Shown: piece by piece, positions 1 through 6,826 of the stretch
Numbering within the stretch: the stretch's first letter is position 1
Layout: every line of letters begins with the position of its first letter
Assembly (NCBI GenBank): GCA_937876395.1
Contig: CALEIM010000189.1
Span: forward strand, 1 to 24,975
Direction: 5' to 3'
Source of the DNA: an uncultured Wenzhouxiangella sp.
Lineage (GTDB): Bacteria; Pseudomonadota; Gammaproteobacteria; Xanthomonadales; Wenzhouxiangellaceae
DNA length: 24,975 bases
Notes under the pieces: generated by a model
Seen by the model: only the letters and a program-made list of their open reading frames with translations
What the model was told of the DNA's origin: nothing
Databases searched by the model: none
Program-made: the position numbers and the translations under genes

Positions 1-1986
1 GCCAACGTGCTCGTTGCGATTTTCGCCGAGCGCGAGAGCCACGCCGCCTATTTCCTCGAGCAGCAGGACATGAGCCGGCTCGACGCCGTCAACTACATCT
101 CGCACGGCATCACCAAGTCCGGCCCCAACGAGGAACGCCGGGTGCGCGGGGCGGAGACGCCGGGTGCCGGGCAGGGCGAAGACGGGGAGCGCGCGGGCGG
201 CCAAAGCTCGGCGCTGGCCGATTTCTGCGTCAACCTCAACGACAAGGCCAAGGCCGGCAAGATCGACCCGCTGATCGGCCGTGACGCCGAGCTGCGCCGG
301 ACCATCCAGGTGCTGTGCCGGCGCTCCAAGAACAACCCGATCTATGTCGGCGACGCCGGCGTCGGCAAGACCGCCATCGCCGAGGGTCTGGCGCGCAAGA
401 TCGTCGAGGGCGAGGTGCCCGAGGTGTTGCGCGAGGCGACCATCTACGCCCTCGACATGGGCTCGCTGCTGGCCGGAACCCGCTATCGCGGGGATTTTGA
501 AGAGCGGCTGAAGGCGGTGATGAAGGAGCTCGAGAAGCATCCCGATGCCATCCTCTTCATCGACGAGATCCATACGGTGATCGGCGCCGGGGCGACGTCG
601 GGCGGAGCGCTGGATGCGTCCAACCTGCTGAAGCCGGCGCTGGCCTCGGGCGGCATGCGCTGCATCGGCTCGACCACCTACAAGGAGTATCGGCAGTTCT
701 TCGAGAAGGACCGGGCCCTGGTCCGGCGCTTCCAGAAGATCGATATTGTCGAGCCTTCCGTGGGCGAGACGATCGAGATTCTCAACGGCCTCAAACACCG
801 CTTTGAAGAACACCACGGCGTCAGCTACACCACCGAGGCTCTGGAAGCCGCGGCAACGCTTTCCAATCGGCATATCAATGACCGTCACCTTCCGGACAAA
901 GCCATCGACGTGATCGATGAGGCCGGTGCGCGCGAGCGGCTCAAGCCCGACGATGAGCGCGTCGCCCAGATCGGCGTGGGCGAGATCGAGGAGGTCATCG
1001 CCAGAATGGCCCGGATTCCGCCGCGCCAGGTGTCGCGTTCCGACCGCGATGCGCTCAAGACCCTGGAGCGCGACCTCGGCATGGCGGTGTTCGGCCAGGA
1101 TGAAGCGATTTCGACCCTGGCTTCGGCCATCAAGATGTCACGCTCGGGCCTGGCGGATGCTGATCGACCGATTGGCAGCTTTCTGTTTGCCGGCCCCACC
1201 GGTGTCGGCAAGACCGAAGTCACCCGCCAGCTCGCCCTGACCTTGGGCATCGAGCTGATTCGCTTCGACATGTCCGAGTACATGGAAGCGCATAGCGTCT
1301 CGCGCCTGGTCGGTGCGCCGCCGGGCTACGTTGGCTTTGATCGCGGCGGTCTGCTCACTGAGGCAGTCACCCAGACCCCGCACGCGGTGCTGCTGCTCGA
1401 TGAAATCGAAAAAGCGCATCCGGATGTCTACAACCTGCTGCTACAGATCATGGACCACGGCCGCCTGACCGACGCCAACGGCCGAACCGCCGATTTCCGC
1501 AACGTGATTGTGGTCATGACCACCAACGCCGGCGCCGAGTTGATCAGCCGGCGCGGGATAGGCTTCGTCGCGGCCGATCACAGCAGCGAAGGCATGGAAG
1601 CGATTCGCAAGCAGTTTTCGCCGGAGTTCCGCAACCGGCTTGATGCCATCATCCAGTTCCGTCCGCTGCCGCTGGAGGTGGTCATGCAGGTTGTCGACAA
1701 ATTCCTGATGGAAATGGAAAACCAGCTTGCCGACAAGGGCGTGAGCGTCGAAATCAGCAGCGCGGCTCGTGAATGGCTGGCCGAACACGGCTTTGATGAA
1801 AAAATGGGCGCCAGGCCCATGAAGCGCGTCATCCAGGAACACATCAAGCGCCCGCTGGCCGACGAACTGCTGTTCGGCGATCTGGCCGACGGCGGGGAGG
1901 TCAGAGTCTCGGTGCGTGAGGACGGCAGCGGTCTGGAGCTGGAATGCCGCAGCCTGGCGGCAACGACGGCGCCGCTGGCCGACTGA
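1..1986 (+). CDS. clpA: ATP-dependent Clp protease ATP-binding subunit ClpA (5' partial)
   Basis: AAA+ unfoldase that feeds substrates to ClpP in the cytoplasm; with the adaptor ClpS it handles N-degron proteins. The reading frame is open from base 1, so the gene starts upstream. About 661 residues are present of roughly 750-760 in the family, so most of the N-terminal domain is missing. The first visible residues resemble the end of the ClpA N-domain. The first Walker A (GDAGVGKT) is at bases 349-372 and its Walker B-like ILFIDEIHT follows. The second Walker A (GPTGVGKT) is at 1192-1215. The ClpP-docking loop appears as IGF near base 1558, where E. coli has IGL. The ClpA-type C-terminal domain follows. 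The stop codon lies 5 bases from the stop of infA on the other strand, with no terminator between. clpS is expected upstream but is not in view. Confidence 0.97.
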   Translation, partial: ANVLVAIFAERESHAAYFLEQQDMSRLDAVNYISHGITKSGPNEERRVRGAETPGAGQGEDGERAGGQSSALADFCVNLNDKAKAGKIDPLIGRDAELRRTIQVLCRRSKNNPIYVGDAGVGKTAIAEGLARKIVEGEVPEVLREATIYALDMGSLLAGTRYRGDFEERLKAVMKELEKHPDAILFIDEIHTVIGAGATSGGALDASNLLKPALASGGMRCIGSTTYKEYRQFFEKDRALVRRFQKIDIVEPSVGETIEILNGLKHRFEEHHGVSYTTEALEAAATLSNRHINDRHLPDKAIDVIDEAGARERLKPDDERVAQIGVGEIEEVIARMARIPPRQVSRSDRDALKTLERDLGMAVFGQDEAISTLASAIKMSRSGLADADRPIGSFLFAGPTGVGKTEVTRQLALTLGIELIRFDMSEYMEAHSVSRLVGAPPGYVGFDRGGLLTEAVTQTPHAVLLLDEIEKAHPDVYNLLLQIMDHGRLTDANGRTADFRNVIVVMTTNAGAELISRRGIGFVAADHSSEGMEAIRKQFSPEFRNRLDAIIQFRPLPLEVVMQVVDKFLMEMENQLADKGVSVEISSAAREWLAEHGFDEKMGARPMKRVIQEHIKRPLADELLFGDLADGGEVRVSVREDGSGLELECRSLAATTAPLAD

Positions 1987-1991
1987 GTAGC

Positions 1992-2210
1992 CTACTTCAT
2001 GCGGTAGGTGATGCGACCCTTGGACAGATCATAGGGGGTCATTTCCACCTTGACCCGGTCGCCGGTCAAAATGCGGATGTAGTGCTTGCGCATACGTCCG
2101 GAAATATGTGCGGTGATGACATGTCCATTGTCGAGTTCAACGCGGAACATGGTATTGGGCAGGGTGTCCAGCACCCGGCCTTCCATCTCGATATGTTCGT
2201 CCTTTGCCAT
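1992..2210 (-). CDS. infA: Translation initiation factor IF-1
   Basis: A 72-residue OB-fold protein that binds the A site of the 30S subunit during initiation. The length equals the E. coli protein, and the sequence starts MAKDEHIEMEG and ends GRITYRMK. The core motifs FRVELDNGH and ISGRMRKHYIRI are typical. The start is ATG at 2210, with an AGAGGA ribosome binding site just upstream on the minus strand. The gene is convergent with clpA, an arrangement common in gammaproteobacteria; the aat gene sometimes found nearby is absent here. An AT-rich stretch at about 2215-2245 probably holds its promoter, but no clear -35/-10 pair could be chosen. Confidence 0.98.
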   Translation of the reverse strand: MAKDEHIEMEGRVLDTLPNTMFRVELDNGHVITAHISGRMRKHYIRILTGDRVKVEMTPYDLSKGRITYRMK

Positions 2211-2359
2211 TCTTTTCCTCTGTAAATGTTAAAACCGGGCTATTTTGACAGCTTCTGGCCAAGACGCAAGTGAAATACCGCAAATAGCGGAAATTGCTCG
2301 CCAAAGCTGCGTTTTTTGCTCGGGTCCCATCCCGGAAGACGAAATCAACCGCATTTGCC

Positions 2360-2389
2360 TTGTTGGACCCCGACAGTTTGGGGTAAAAT
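2360..2389 (+). promoter_or_regulatory. Candidate sigma-70 promoter for tRNA-Val (and possibly thrS)
   Basis: TAAAAT at 2384-2389 is a good -10 element. TTGTTG at 2360-2365 lies 18 bases upstream as a weak -35; TTGGAC at 2363-2368 is the alternative, with a short 15-base spacer. Transcription would start near 2396, about 12 bases before the tRNA. This rests on position and -10 quality only. Confidence 0.5.
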
Positions 2390-2407
2390 TATCGGCTTGG
2401 TTCGGAA

Positions 2408-2484
2408 GGGCGATTAGCTCAGTTGGTTAGAGCGCTGTCTTGACATGGCAGAGGTCACTAGTTCAAATCTAGTATCGCCCACCA
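2408..2484 (+). tRNA. tRNA-Val (anticodon GAC)
   Basis: A 77-base cloverleaf. The acceptor stem GGGCGAT (2408-2414) pairs with ATCGCCC (2474-2480), followed by discriminator A2481 and an encoded CCA (2482-2484). The anticodon stem CTGTC/GGCAG encloses the loop TTGACAT, giving anticodon GAC at 2442-2444. The T-arm carries GTTCAAATC. No U-tract terminator is seen between this gene and thrS, so the two may share a transcript. Confidence 0.97.
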
Positions 2485-2566
2485 ATCCTTGAAGATAATA
2501 CCCTCTTGGCCCAGGAGTGCGTTCGGTGGCGCCGGGCGGCACCCCGAATCCCGGAAACTTCTGCGG

Positions 2567-2589
2567 CGCCTGCGTTTATACCGCAGGCG
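2567..2589 (+). promoter_or_regulatory. Stem-loop in the thrS leader
   Basis: CGCCTGCG (2567-2574) pairs perfectly with CGCAGGCG (2582-2589) around the 7-base loop TTTATAC, ending 24 bases before the thrS start codon. In E. coli, ThrRS represses its own mRNA by binding an anticodon-arm-like hairpin at a similar place. The size of this loop fits an anticodon mimic, but it does not show the G35-U36 identity bases of tRNA-Thr. Autoregulation is therefore only a possibility. Confidence 0.4.
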
Positions 2590-2613
2590 GACTGACGACA
2601 AGAATTTGCAGCC

Positions 2614-4536
2614 ATGGTTCAAATTACGCTTCCTGACGGTAGCCGGAAGGATTTTTCTGGTCCGGTGACGGTAAACGCGGTGGCCGAATCGATCGGCCCG
2701 GGTTTGGCCAAGGCGGCCCTGGCCGGGGAGATTGGCGGGCGACTGGTCGATACCAGCCATACCATCAGCGATGATTCCAATCTGCGCATCATCACCGCCC
2801 GTGATGAAGAAGGCGTGGAGGTGCTACGCCATTCCACCGCCCACCTGCTCGCCCAGGCTGTCAAGCGCCTGTTTCCGGAAACCCAGGTCACCATCGGCCC
2901 GGTGATCGAGAACGGCTTTTACTACGATTTTGCCAGAGACGAGCCGTTTCGACCGGAAGATCTCGAGCGAATCGAGCAGGAGATGGCGCGGATCGTCGCC
3001 GAAGACATCGCCGTTGAGCGTTCGGAAATGGGGCGCGATGAGGCAGTCGCTTTTTTTCGCGACCAGGGCGAGGAATACAAGGCCAGAATCATTGAAGATA
3101 TTCCGGCCGATGAAACGTTGTCCTTATACCGCCAGGGCGATTTCATCGACCTGTGCCGTGGCCCGCACGTGCCGTCGACCGGCAAACTGGGCGCCTGGAA
3201 GCTGACCAAGCTGGCTGGTGCCTACTGGCGCGGCGATTCCAGCAACGAAATGCTGCAGCGCATTTATGGCACGGCCTGGCCGGACAAAAAGCAGCTCAAG
3301 GCCTATCTGACCCGTCTTGAGGAAGCCGAAAAGCGCGACCATCGCAAGCTCGGCGCCCGGCTGGATCTGTACCACATGCAGCCTGAAGCGCCGGGCATGG
3401 TGTTCTGGCACCCCAAGGGCTGGAGCATCTATCTGGCCTTGAAAGACTACATTCGCGGCCGCCTCAACGAGAGCGGTTACGAGGAAATTCACACCCCGTC
3501 GATCGTGGATCGCAGCCTGTGGGAGAAATCCGGGCACTGGGAGAATTTCGCCGATGACATGTTCATCACCAGCTCCGAGAACCGGGATTACGCGGTCAAG
3601 CCTATGAACTGCCCCTGCCATGTGCAGGTGTTCAACCAGGGCCTGAAAAGCTACCGTGATCTTCCGCTGCGCATGGCCGAGTTTGGCTCCTGCCATCGCA
3701 ACGAGCCTTCCGGCGCGCTGCATGGTTTGATGCGGGTGCGCAATTTCGTCCAGGATGACGCCCACATCTTCTGCACAGAAGAGCAGATTCGCGATGAGGT
3801 GATGGCTTTCAACAGCCTGGTGTTCGATGTCTATCGTGACTTCGGATTTACCGACATTGCCGTCAAGCTGTCCACCCGTCCGGAACAACGGGTCGGTTCC
3901 GATGAAGTCTGGGACAAGGCCGAGCAGGCTCTGGCCGATGCGCTGGATGCGGGCGGCATCGATTACCGGCTGCAGCCGGGCGAGGGCGCCTTCTACGGAC
4001 CTAAAATCGAATTTTCCCTGACCGACAGCATCGGCCGGGTCTGGCAATGCGGCACCATGCAGGTCGATTTTTCCATGCCCGGCCGACTGGGTGCGGAGTA
4101 CGTTGACGAGCACGGCGAGCGGCGCGTTCCGGTGATGCTGCATCGCGCTATTCTCGGCTCGATCGAGCGCTTCATCGGCGTGCTGCTGGAACACTATGCA
4201 GGCGAGCTGCCGCTGTGGCTGGCGCCGGTCCAGGCGGTGGTGATGAATATCACCGATGCCCAGGCCGACTATGTCCGTGAATTGAGCAAGACCCTGAATC
4301 AGCGCGGTTTTCGGGTTGAAGCCGACTTGCGTAACGAGAAGATCGGCTATAAAATTCGCGCCCGCACGCTGGAAAAGATTCCGTATCTACTGGTTGTAGG
4401 CGATCGCGAAGTCGAGACCCGTCAGGTGGCCGTGCGACTGCGTGACGGCACGGATCTCGGCGCGATGCCGATTGAGGCCCTGAGCGAGCTTCTTTCACAA
4501 GAGGTAGCGCGGCGCGGCCTGATCGCCGATAATTAA
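2614..4536 (+). CDS. thrS: Threonine--tRNA ligase
   Basis: Class II synthetase that charges tRNA-Thr. At 640 residues it has the usual length (E. coli 642). In order it has an N-terminal TGS domain (about 1-62), the second additional/editing domain with HSTAHLLAQAV (about 70-230), the catalytic core and the C-terminal anticodon-binding domain. The zinc ligands match E. coli: Cys333 in MNCPCH, His384 in DDAHIF and His510 in MLHRAIL. Motif 2 is RNEPSGALHGLMRVR, beginning at residue 362. The start is ATG at 2614; no strong Shine-Dalgarno is seen directly upstream, which fits a structured leader. It is the first protein gene of the translation operon, followed after 58 bases by infC. Confidence 0.98.
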   Translation: MVQITLPDGSRKDFSGPVTVNAVAESIGPGLAKAALAGEIGGRLVDTSHTISDDSNLRIITARDEEGVEVLRHSTAHLLAQAVKRLFPETQVTIGPVIENGFYYDFARDEPFRPEDLERIEQEMARIVAEDIAVERSEMGRDEAVAFFRDQGEEYKARIIEDIPADETLSLYRQGDFIDLCRGPHVPSTGKLGAWKLTKLAGAYWRGDSSNEMLQRIYGTAWPDKKQLKAYLTRLEEAEKRDHRKLGARLDLYHMQPEAPGMVFWHPKGWSIYLALKDYIRGRLNESGYEEIHTPSIVDRSLWEKSGHWENFADDMFITSSENRDYAVKPMNCPCHVQVFNQGLKSYRDLPLRMAEFGSCHRNEPSGALHGLMRVRNFVQDDAHIFCTEEQIRDEVMAFNSLVFDVYRDFGFTDIAVKLSTRPEQRVGSDEVWDKAEQALADALDAGGIDYRLQPGEGAFYGPKIEFSLTDSIGRVWQCGTMQVDFSMPGRLGAEYVDEHGERRVPVMLHRAILGSIERFIGVLLEHYAGELPLWLAPVQAVVMNITDAQADYVRELSKTLNQRGFRVEADLRNEKIGYKIRARTLEKIPYLLVVGDREVETRQVAVRLRDGTDLGAMPIEALSELLSQEVARRGLIADN

Positions 4537-4578
4537 GCGCTTGTTTAGCAAGTAATCACTATGAAATTATCTTTACTC

Positions 4579-4597
4579 AAGAGGAGCAGCACACATC
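4579..4597 (+). promoter_or_regulatory. Ribosome binding site and AUC start codon of infC
   Basis: AAGAGGAG (4579-4586) is a near-perfect Shine-Dalgarno, 8 bases from ATC at 4595-4597. The frame is open from 4565, and no ATG, GTG or TTG lies in frame until GTG 4652, which has no Shine-Dalgarno and would cut off conserved residues. A non-canonical AUN start on infC lets IF3 repress its own translation, because IF3 rejects such codons; E. coli uses AUU. Confidence 0.85.
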
Positions 4598-5116
4598 GCA
4601 ACAGATAAACAGACCCGACGCAACGAGGACATCACGGCACGGGAGGTTCGCGTGGTGGGCCCTGATGGCGAACAGATCGGGGTGATGGGGGCCAGGGATG
4701 CGCTGGCTCGTGCCGAAGAATACGGCATGGACCTGGTCGAGATCGCGCCGCAGGCCGATCCACCCGTCTGCCGAATCATGGACTGGGGCAAATTCCGATT
4801 TGAACAGTCCAAGAAACAGCAGGTTGCGCGCAAGAAGCAAAAACAGATTCAGGTCAAGGAAGTGAAGTTTCGACCGGGAACCGACGATCACGATTACGAC
4901 GTGAAGATGCGTAATCTGCGTCGTTTCATCGAAGATGGAGACAAGGTCAAGGTCACTTTGCGCTTCCGTGGCCGCGAAATGGCCCACCAGGAACTGGGTC
5001 GCGACCTGCTGCAGCGGGTTGAAAAGGACATGGCCGATGAAGTGGTCGTGGAACAGCGCCCGCGCATGGAAGGTCGCCAGATGGTGATGATGCTGTCGGG
5101 AAAGAAGGCCTCCTGA
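4595..5116 (+). CDS. infC: Translation initiation factor IF-3
   Basis: Binds the 30S subunit, prevents premature 50S joining and proofreads the initiator tRNA and start codon. Starting at AUC 4595 the protein has 173 residues, close to E. coli's 180, and begins M-ATDKQTRRNEDITAREV. The segment REVRVVGPDGEQIG corresponds to the conserved start of the N-domain. PPVCRIMDWGKF marks the end of the N-domain, a lysine-rich linker follows, and the C-domain carries IKFRPGT-type VKFRPGTDDHDYDVK and LRFRGREMAHQ. Calling the gene from GTG 4652 would lose 19 conserved residues. It lies between thrS and rpmI in the standard operon order, 58 bases after thrS. The AUC start implies autoregulation. Confidence 0.96.
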   Translation: MATDKQTRRNEDITAREVRVVGPDGEQIGVMGARDALARAEEYGMDLVEIAPQADPPVCRIMDWGKFRFEQSKKQQVARKKQKQIQVKEVKFRPGTDDHDYDVKMRNLRRFIEDGDKVKVTLRFRGREMAHQELGRDLLQRVEKDMADEVVVEQRPRMEGRQMVMMLSGKKAS

Positions 5117-5243
5117 AACGAGCGCTGAATGAAGCGGCAGCCAAGCCTGCCGAATTACAAGTCGCTGGAATGCAGCCGACAAGCGTTGTCCGGACGGCCC
5201 GGTCAACCGCTGCACGAAGGTATAAAAAAGGAGTTGAAAGACA
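5117..5243 (+). promoter_or_regulatory. infC-rpmI intergenic leader, possible L20 control region
   Basis: This 127-base leader precedes rpmI. It holds a short hairpin, CGGCAG (5135-5140) with CTGCCG (5147-5152), and GC-rich palindromic segments around 5188-5200. In E. coli, L20 represses rpmI-rplT translation by binding a structure in this interval. No specific L20-binding fold was recognised here, so the call rests on position. A good ribosome binding site (AAGGAG) sits just before rpmI. Confidence 0.25.
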
Positions 5244-5441
5244 ATGCCGAAGATGAAGAGCAACCGGGGCGCGGCCAAGCGCTTCCGGGCTACGGGTAGC
5301 GGGCGCATCAAGCGCAAGCGCGCCTTTCATAGCCATATCCTCACCAAGAAGGACACCAAGCGCAAGCGGCGCCTGCGTGCCACAACCCTCATCAGTCGCG
5401 CGGATGAAAAAGCCGTGCGTCGGATGCTGCCAAAACTTTAA
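5244..5441 (+). CDS. rpmI: 50S ribosomal protein L35
   Basis: A small, very basic 65-residue protein of the large subunit, the same length as in E. coli. It starts MPKMKSNRGAAKRF, contains the family motif SGRIKRKRAFHSHILTKK, and ends RRMLPKL. The start is ATG 5244, with AAGGAG about 13-18 bases upstream. It is followed after 12 bases by rplT, so the two are cotranscribed as usual. Confidence 0.98.
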   Translation: MPKMKSNRGAAKRFRATGSGRIKRKRAFHSHILTKKDTKRKRRLRATTLISRADEKAVRRMLPKL

Positions 5442-5453
5442 GGGAGAGCGATC

Positions 5454-5810
5454 ATGGCAAGAGTCAAACGTGGAGTCATTGCCCGTCGTCGTCACCGCAA
5501 GGTGCTCAGCCGGGCCAAGGGTTATTACGGCGCACGCCGCAAGGTGTATCGCGTTGCCAAACAGGCAGTCATCAAGGCTGGCCAGTACAGCTACCGCGAC
5601 CGCCGTCAGCGCAAGCGCGATTTCCGCAGCCTGTGGATTCAGCGCATCAATGCAGCCGCGCGCGAAAACGGCCTGTCCTACAGCCGCTTTATCAACGGCC
5701 TGAAAATAGCCGAGATCGACATTGACCGCAAGGTGCTGGCTGACCTGGCTGTTCACGACAAGGCCGCCTTCAAGGCGTTGGCCGAGAAAGCTCAGTCCAG
5801 CCTGGGCTGA
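5454..5810 (+). CDS. rplT: 50S ribosomal protein L20
   Basis: Early-assembly 23S rRNA-binding protein of 118 residues (same length as E. coli), which also represses its own operon in enterics. Typical motifs are MARVKRGVIARRRHRK, KGYYGARRKVYRVAKQAV and YRDRRQRKRDFRSLWI, rich in Arg and Lys at the N-terminus. AGGGAGAG lies just before ATG 5454. Only 2 bases separate its stop from the pheS start, so there is no room for a pheM-type leader peptide and attenuator. Confidence 0.98.
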   Translation: MARVKRGVIARRRHRKVLSRAKGYYGARRKVYRVAKQAVIKAGQYSYRDRRQRKRDFRSLWIQRINAAARENGLSYSRFINGLKIAEIDIDRKVLADLAVHDKAAFKALAEKAQSSLG

Positions 5811-5812
5811 GC

Positions 5813-6817
5813 ATGGCAACGTCGGCATCGCAGGATCTGCTCGAGGACGCTCTCGGGCAGATCGCTACAGCGTCGGATGAGCGTGAGCTTGATGATATCC
5901 GGGTGCGCCTGCTGGGCAGAAAAGGGACGCTGACCGCGCAGCTCAAAAGCCTCGGTCAGCTTCCTTCTGAACAGCGTCGTGAAGCCGGACAGGCCATCAA
6001 CCGCGCCAAGCAGCGTCTTGAACAGGCCATTGCCGAACGCTCCGATGAGCTGGTTGGCCAGGCGCTCGATGCTCGCTTGAACGAGGAGACGATCGACGTC
6101 ACCCTGCCTGGGCGAATGAACGAGCCCGGCGGTGCCCATCCGGTCAATCGTGCCCTGGATCGCCTGCTCGATATCTTTCAGCGGCTGGGTTTTGCAGTCG
6201 AAACCGGACCGGAAGTCGAAGACGACTTCCACAACTTCGAAGCCCTTAATTTCCCGGCCCATCATCCGGCCCGGACCATGCACGACACGTTCTATCTTCC
6301 GGACGGCCGGCTGCTGCGCACACACACTTCGCCGGTCCAGATCCGGGTGATGAAAGAGCGCGGTGCGCCGGTGCGCATCGTCGCGCCGGGTCGGGTATTT
6401 CGCTCGGACTCCGATCAAACCCATACCCCCCAGTTTCACCAGGTTGAAGGCCTGCTCGTTGATCGCGACGTAACCTTTGCCGATCTGAAAGGCATGCTGT
6501 CGGACTTCGTCAACGCCTTTTTCGAAGACGACCTGGAAATGCGCCTCAGACCGTCGTATTTTCCGTTTACCGAACCGTCGGCCGAGGTTGACGTGCGTTG
6601 GCGTCACGCCGACGGTACGGCCGGCGACTGGCTGGAAGTGCTCGGCTGCGGAATGGTCCATCCCAATGTGCTGGTCAACTGCGGCGTTGATCCGGAAAAA
6701 TACACCGGCTATGCGTTCGGGCTCGGCGTCGAGCGTTTCGCCATGTTGCGCTATCGCGTGGATGATCTGCGCCTGTTTTTCGATAATGACCTGCGCTTCC
6801 TGCGCCAGTTTCGCTAA
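5813..6817 (+). CDS. pheS: Phenylalanine--tRNA ligase alpha subunit
   Basis: Catalytic subunit of the alpha2-beta2 PheRS. At 334 residues it is slightly longer than E. coli (327). An N-terminal coiled-coil that contacts tRNA (about 1-90) is followed by the class II core, with FRSDSDQTHTPQFHQVEG (motif 2 region), GCGMVHPNVL and GLGVERFAML (motif 3). The start ATG 5813 lies 2 bases after the rplT stop; with no separate Shine-Dalgarno, translation is probably coupled to rplT. The stop is 9 bases before pheT. Confidence 0.98.
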   Translation: MATSASQDLLEDALGQIATASDERELDDIRVRLLGRKGTLTAQLKSLGQLPSEQRREAGQAINRAKQRLEQAIAERSDELVGQALDARLNEETIDVTLPGRMNEPGGAHPVNRALDRLLDIFQRLGFAVETGPEVEDDFHNFEALNFPAHHPARTMHDTFYLPDGRLLRTHTSPVQIRVMKERGAPVRIVAPGRVFRSDSDQTHTPQFHQVEGLLVDRDVTFADLKGMLSDFVNAFFEDDLEMRLRPSYFPFTEPSAEVDVRWRHADGTAGDWLEVLGCGMVHPNVLVNCGVDPEKYTGYAFGLGVERFAMLRYRVDDLRLFFDNDLRFLRQFR

Positions 6818-6826
6818 AGGACGAGC

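Noticed and set aside
3124..4194. A 356-residue open frame opposite thrS
   Set aside because: Antisense of a certain gene; no recognisable motif. The same applies to the long minus-strand frames at 18476-19888 (470 residues) and 5792-6994 (400 residues).
4561..4608. A 15-codon ATG reading frame overlapping the infC start
   Set aside because: No Shine-Dalgarno before it and no amino-acid bias such as a leader peptide would show; probably chance.
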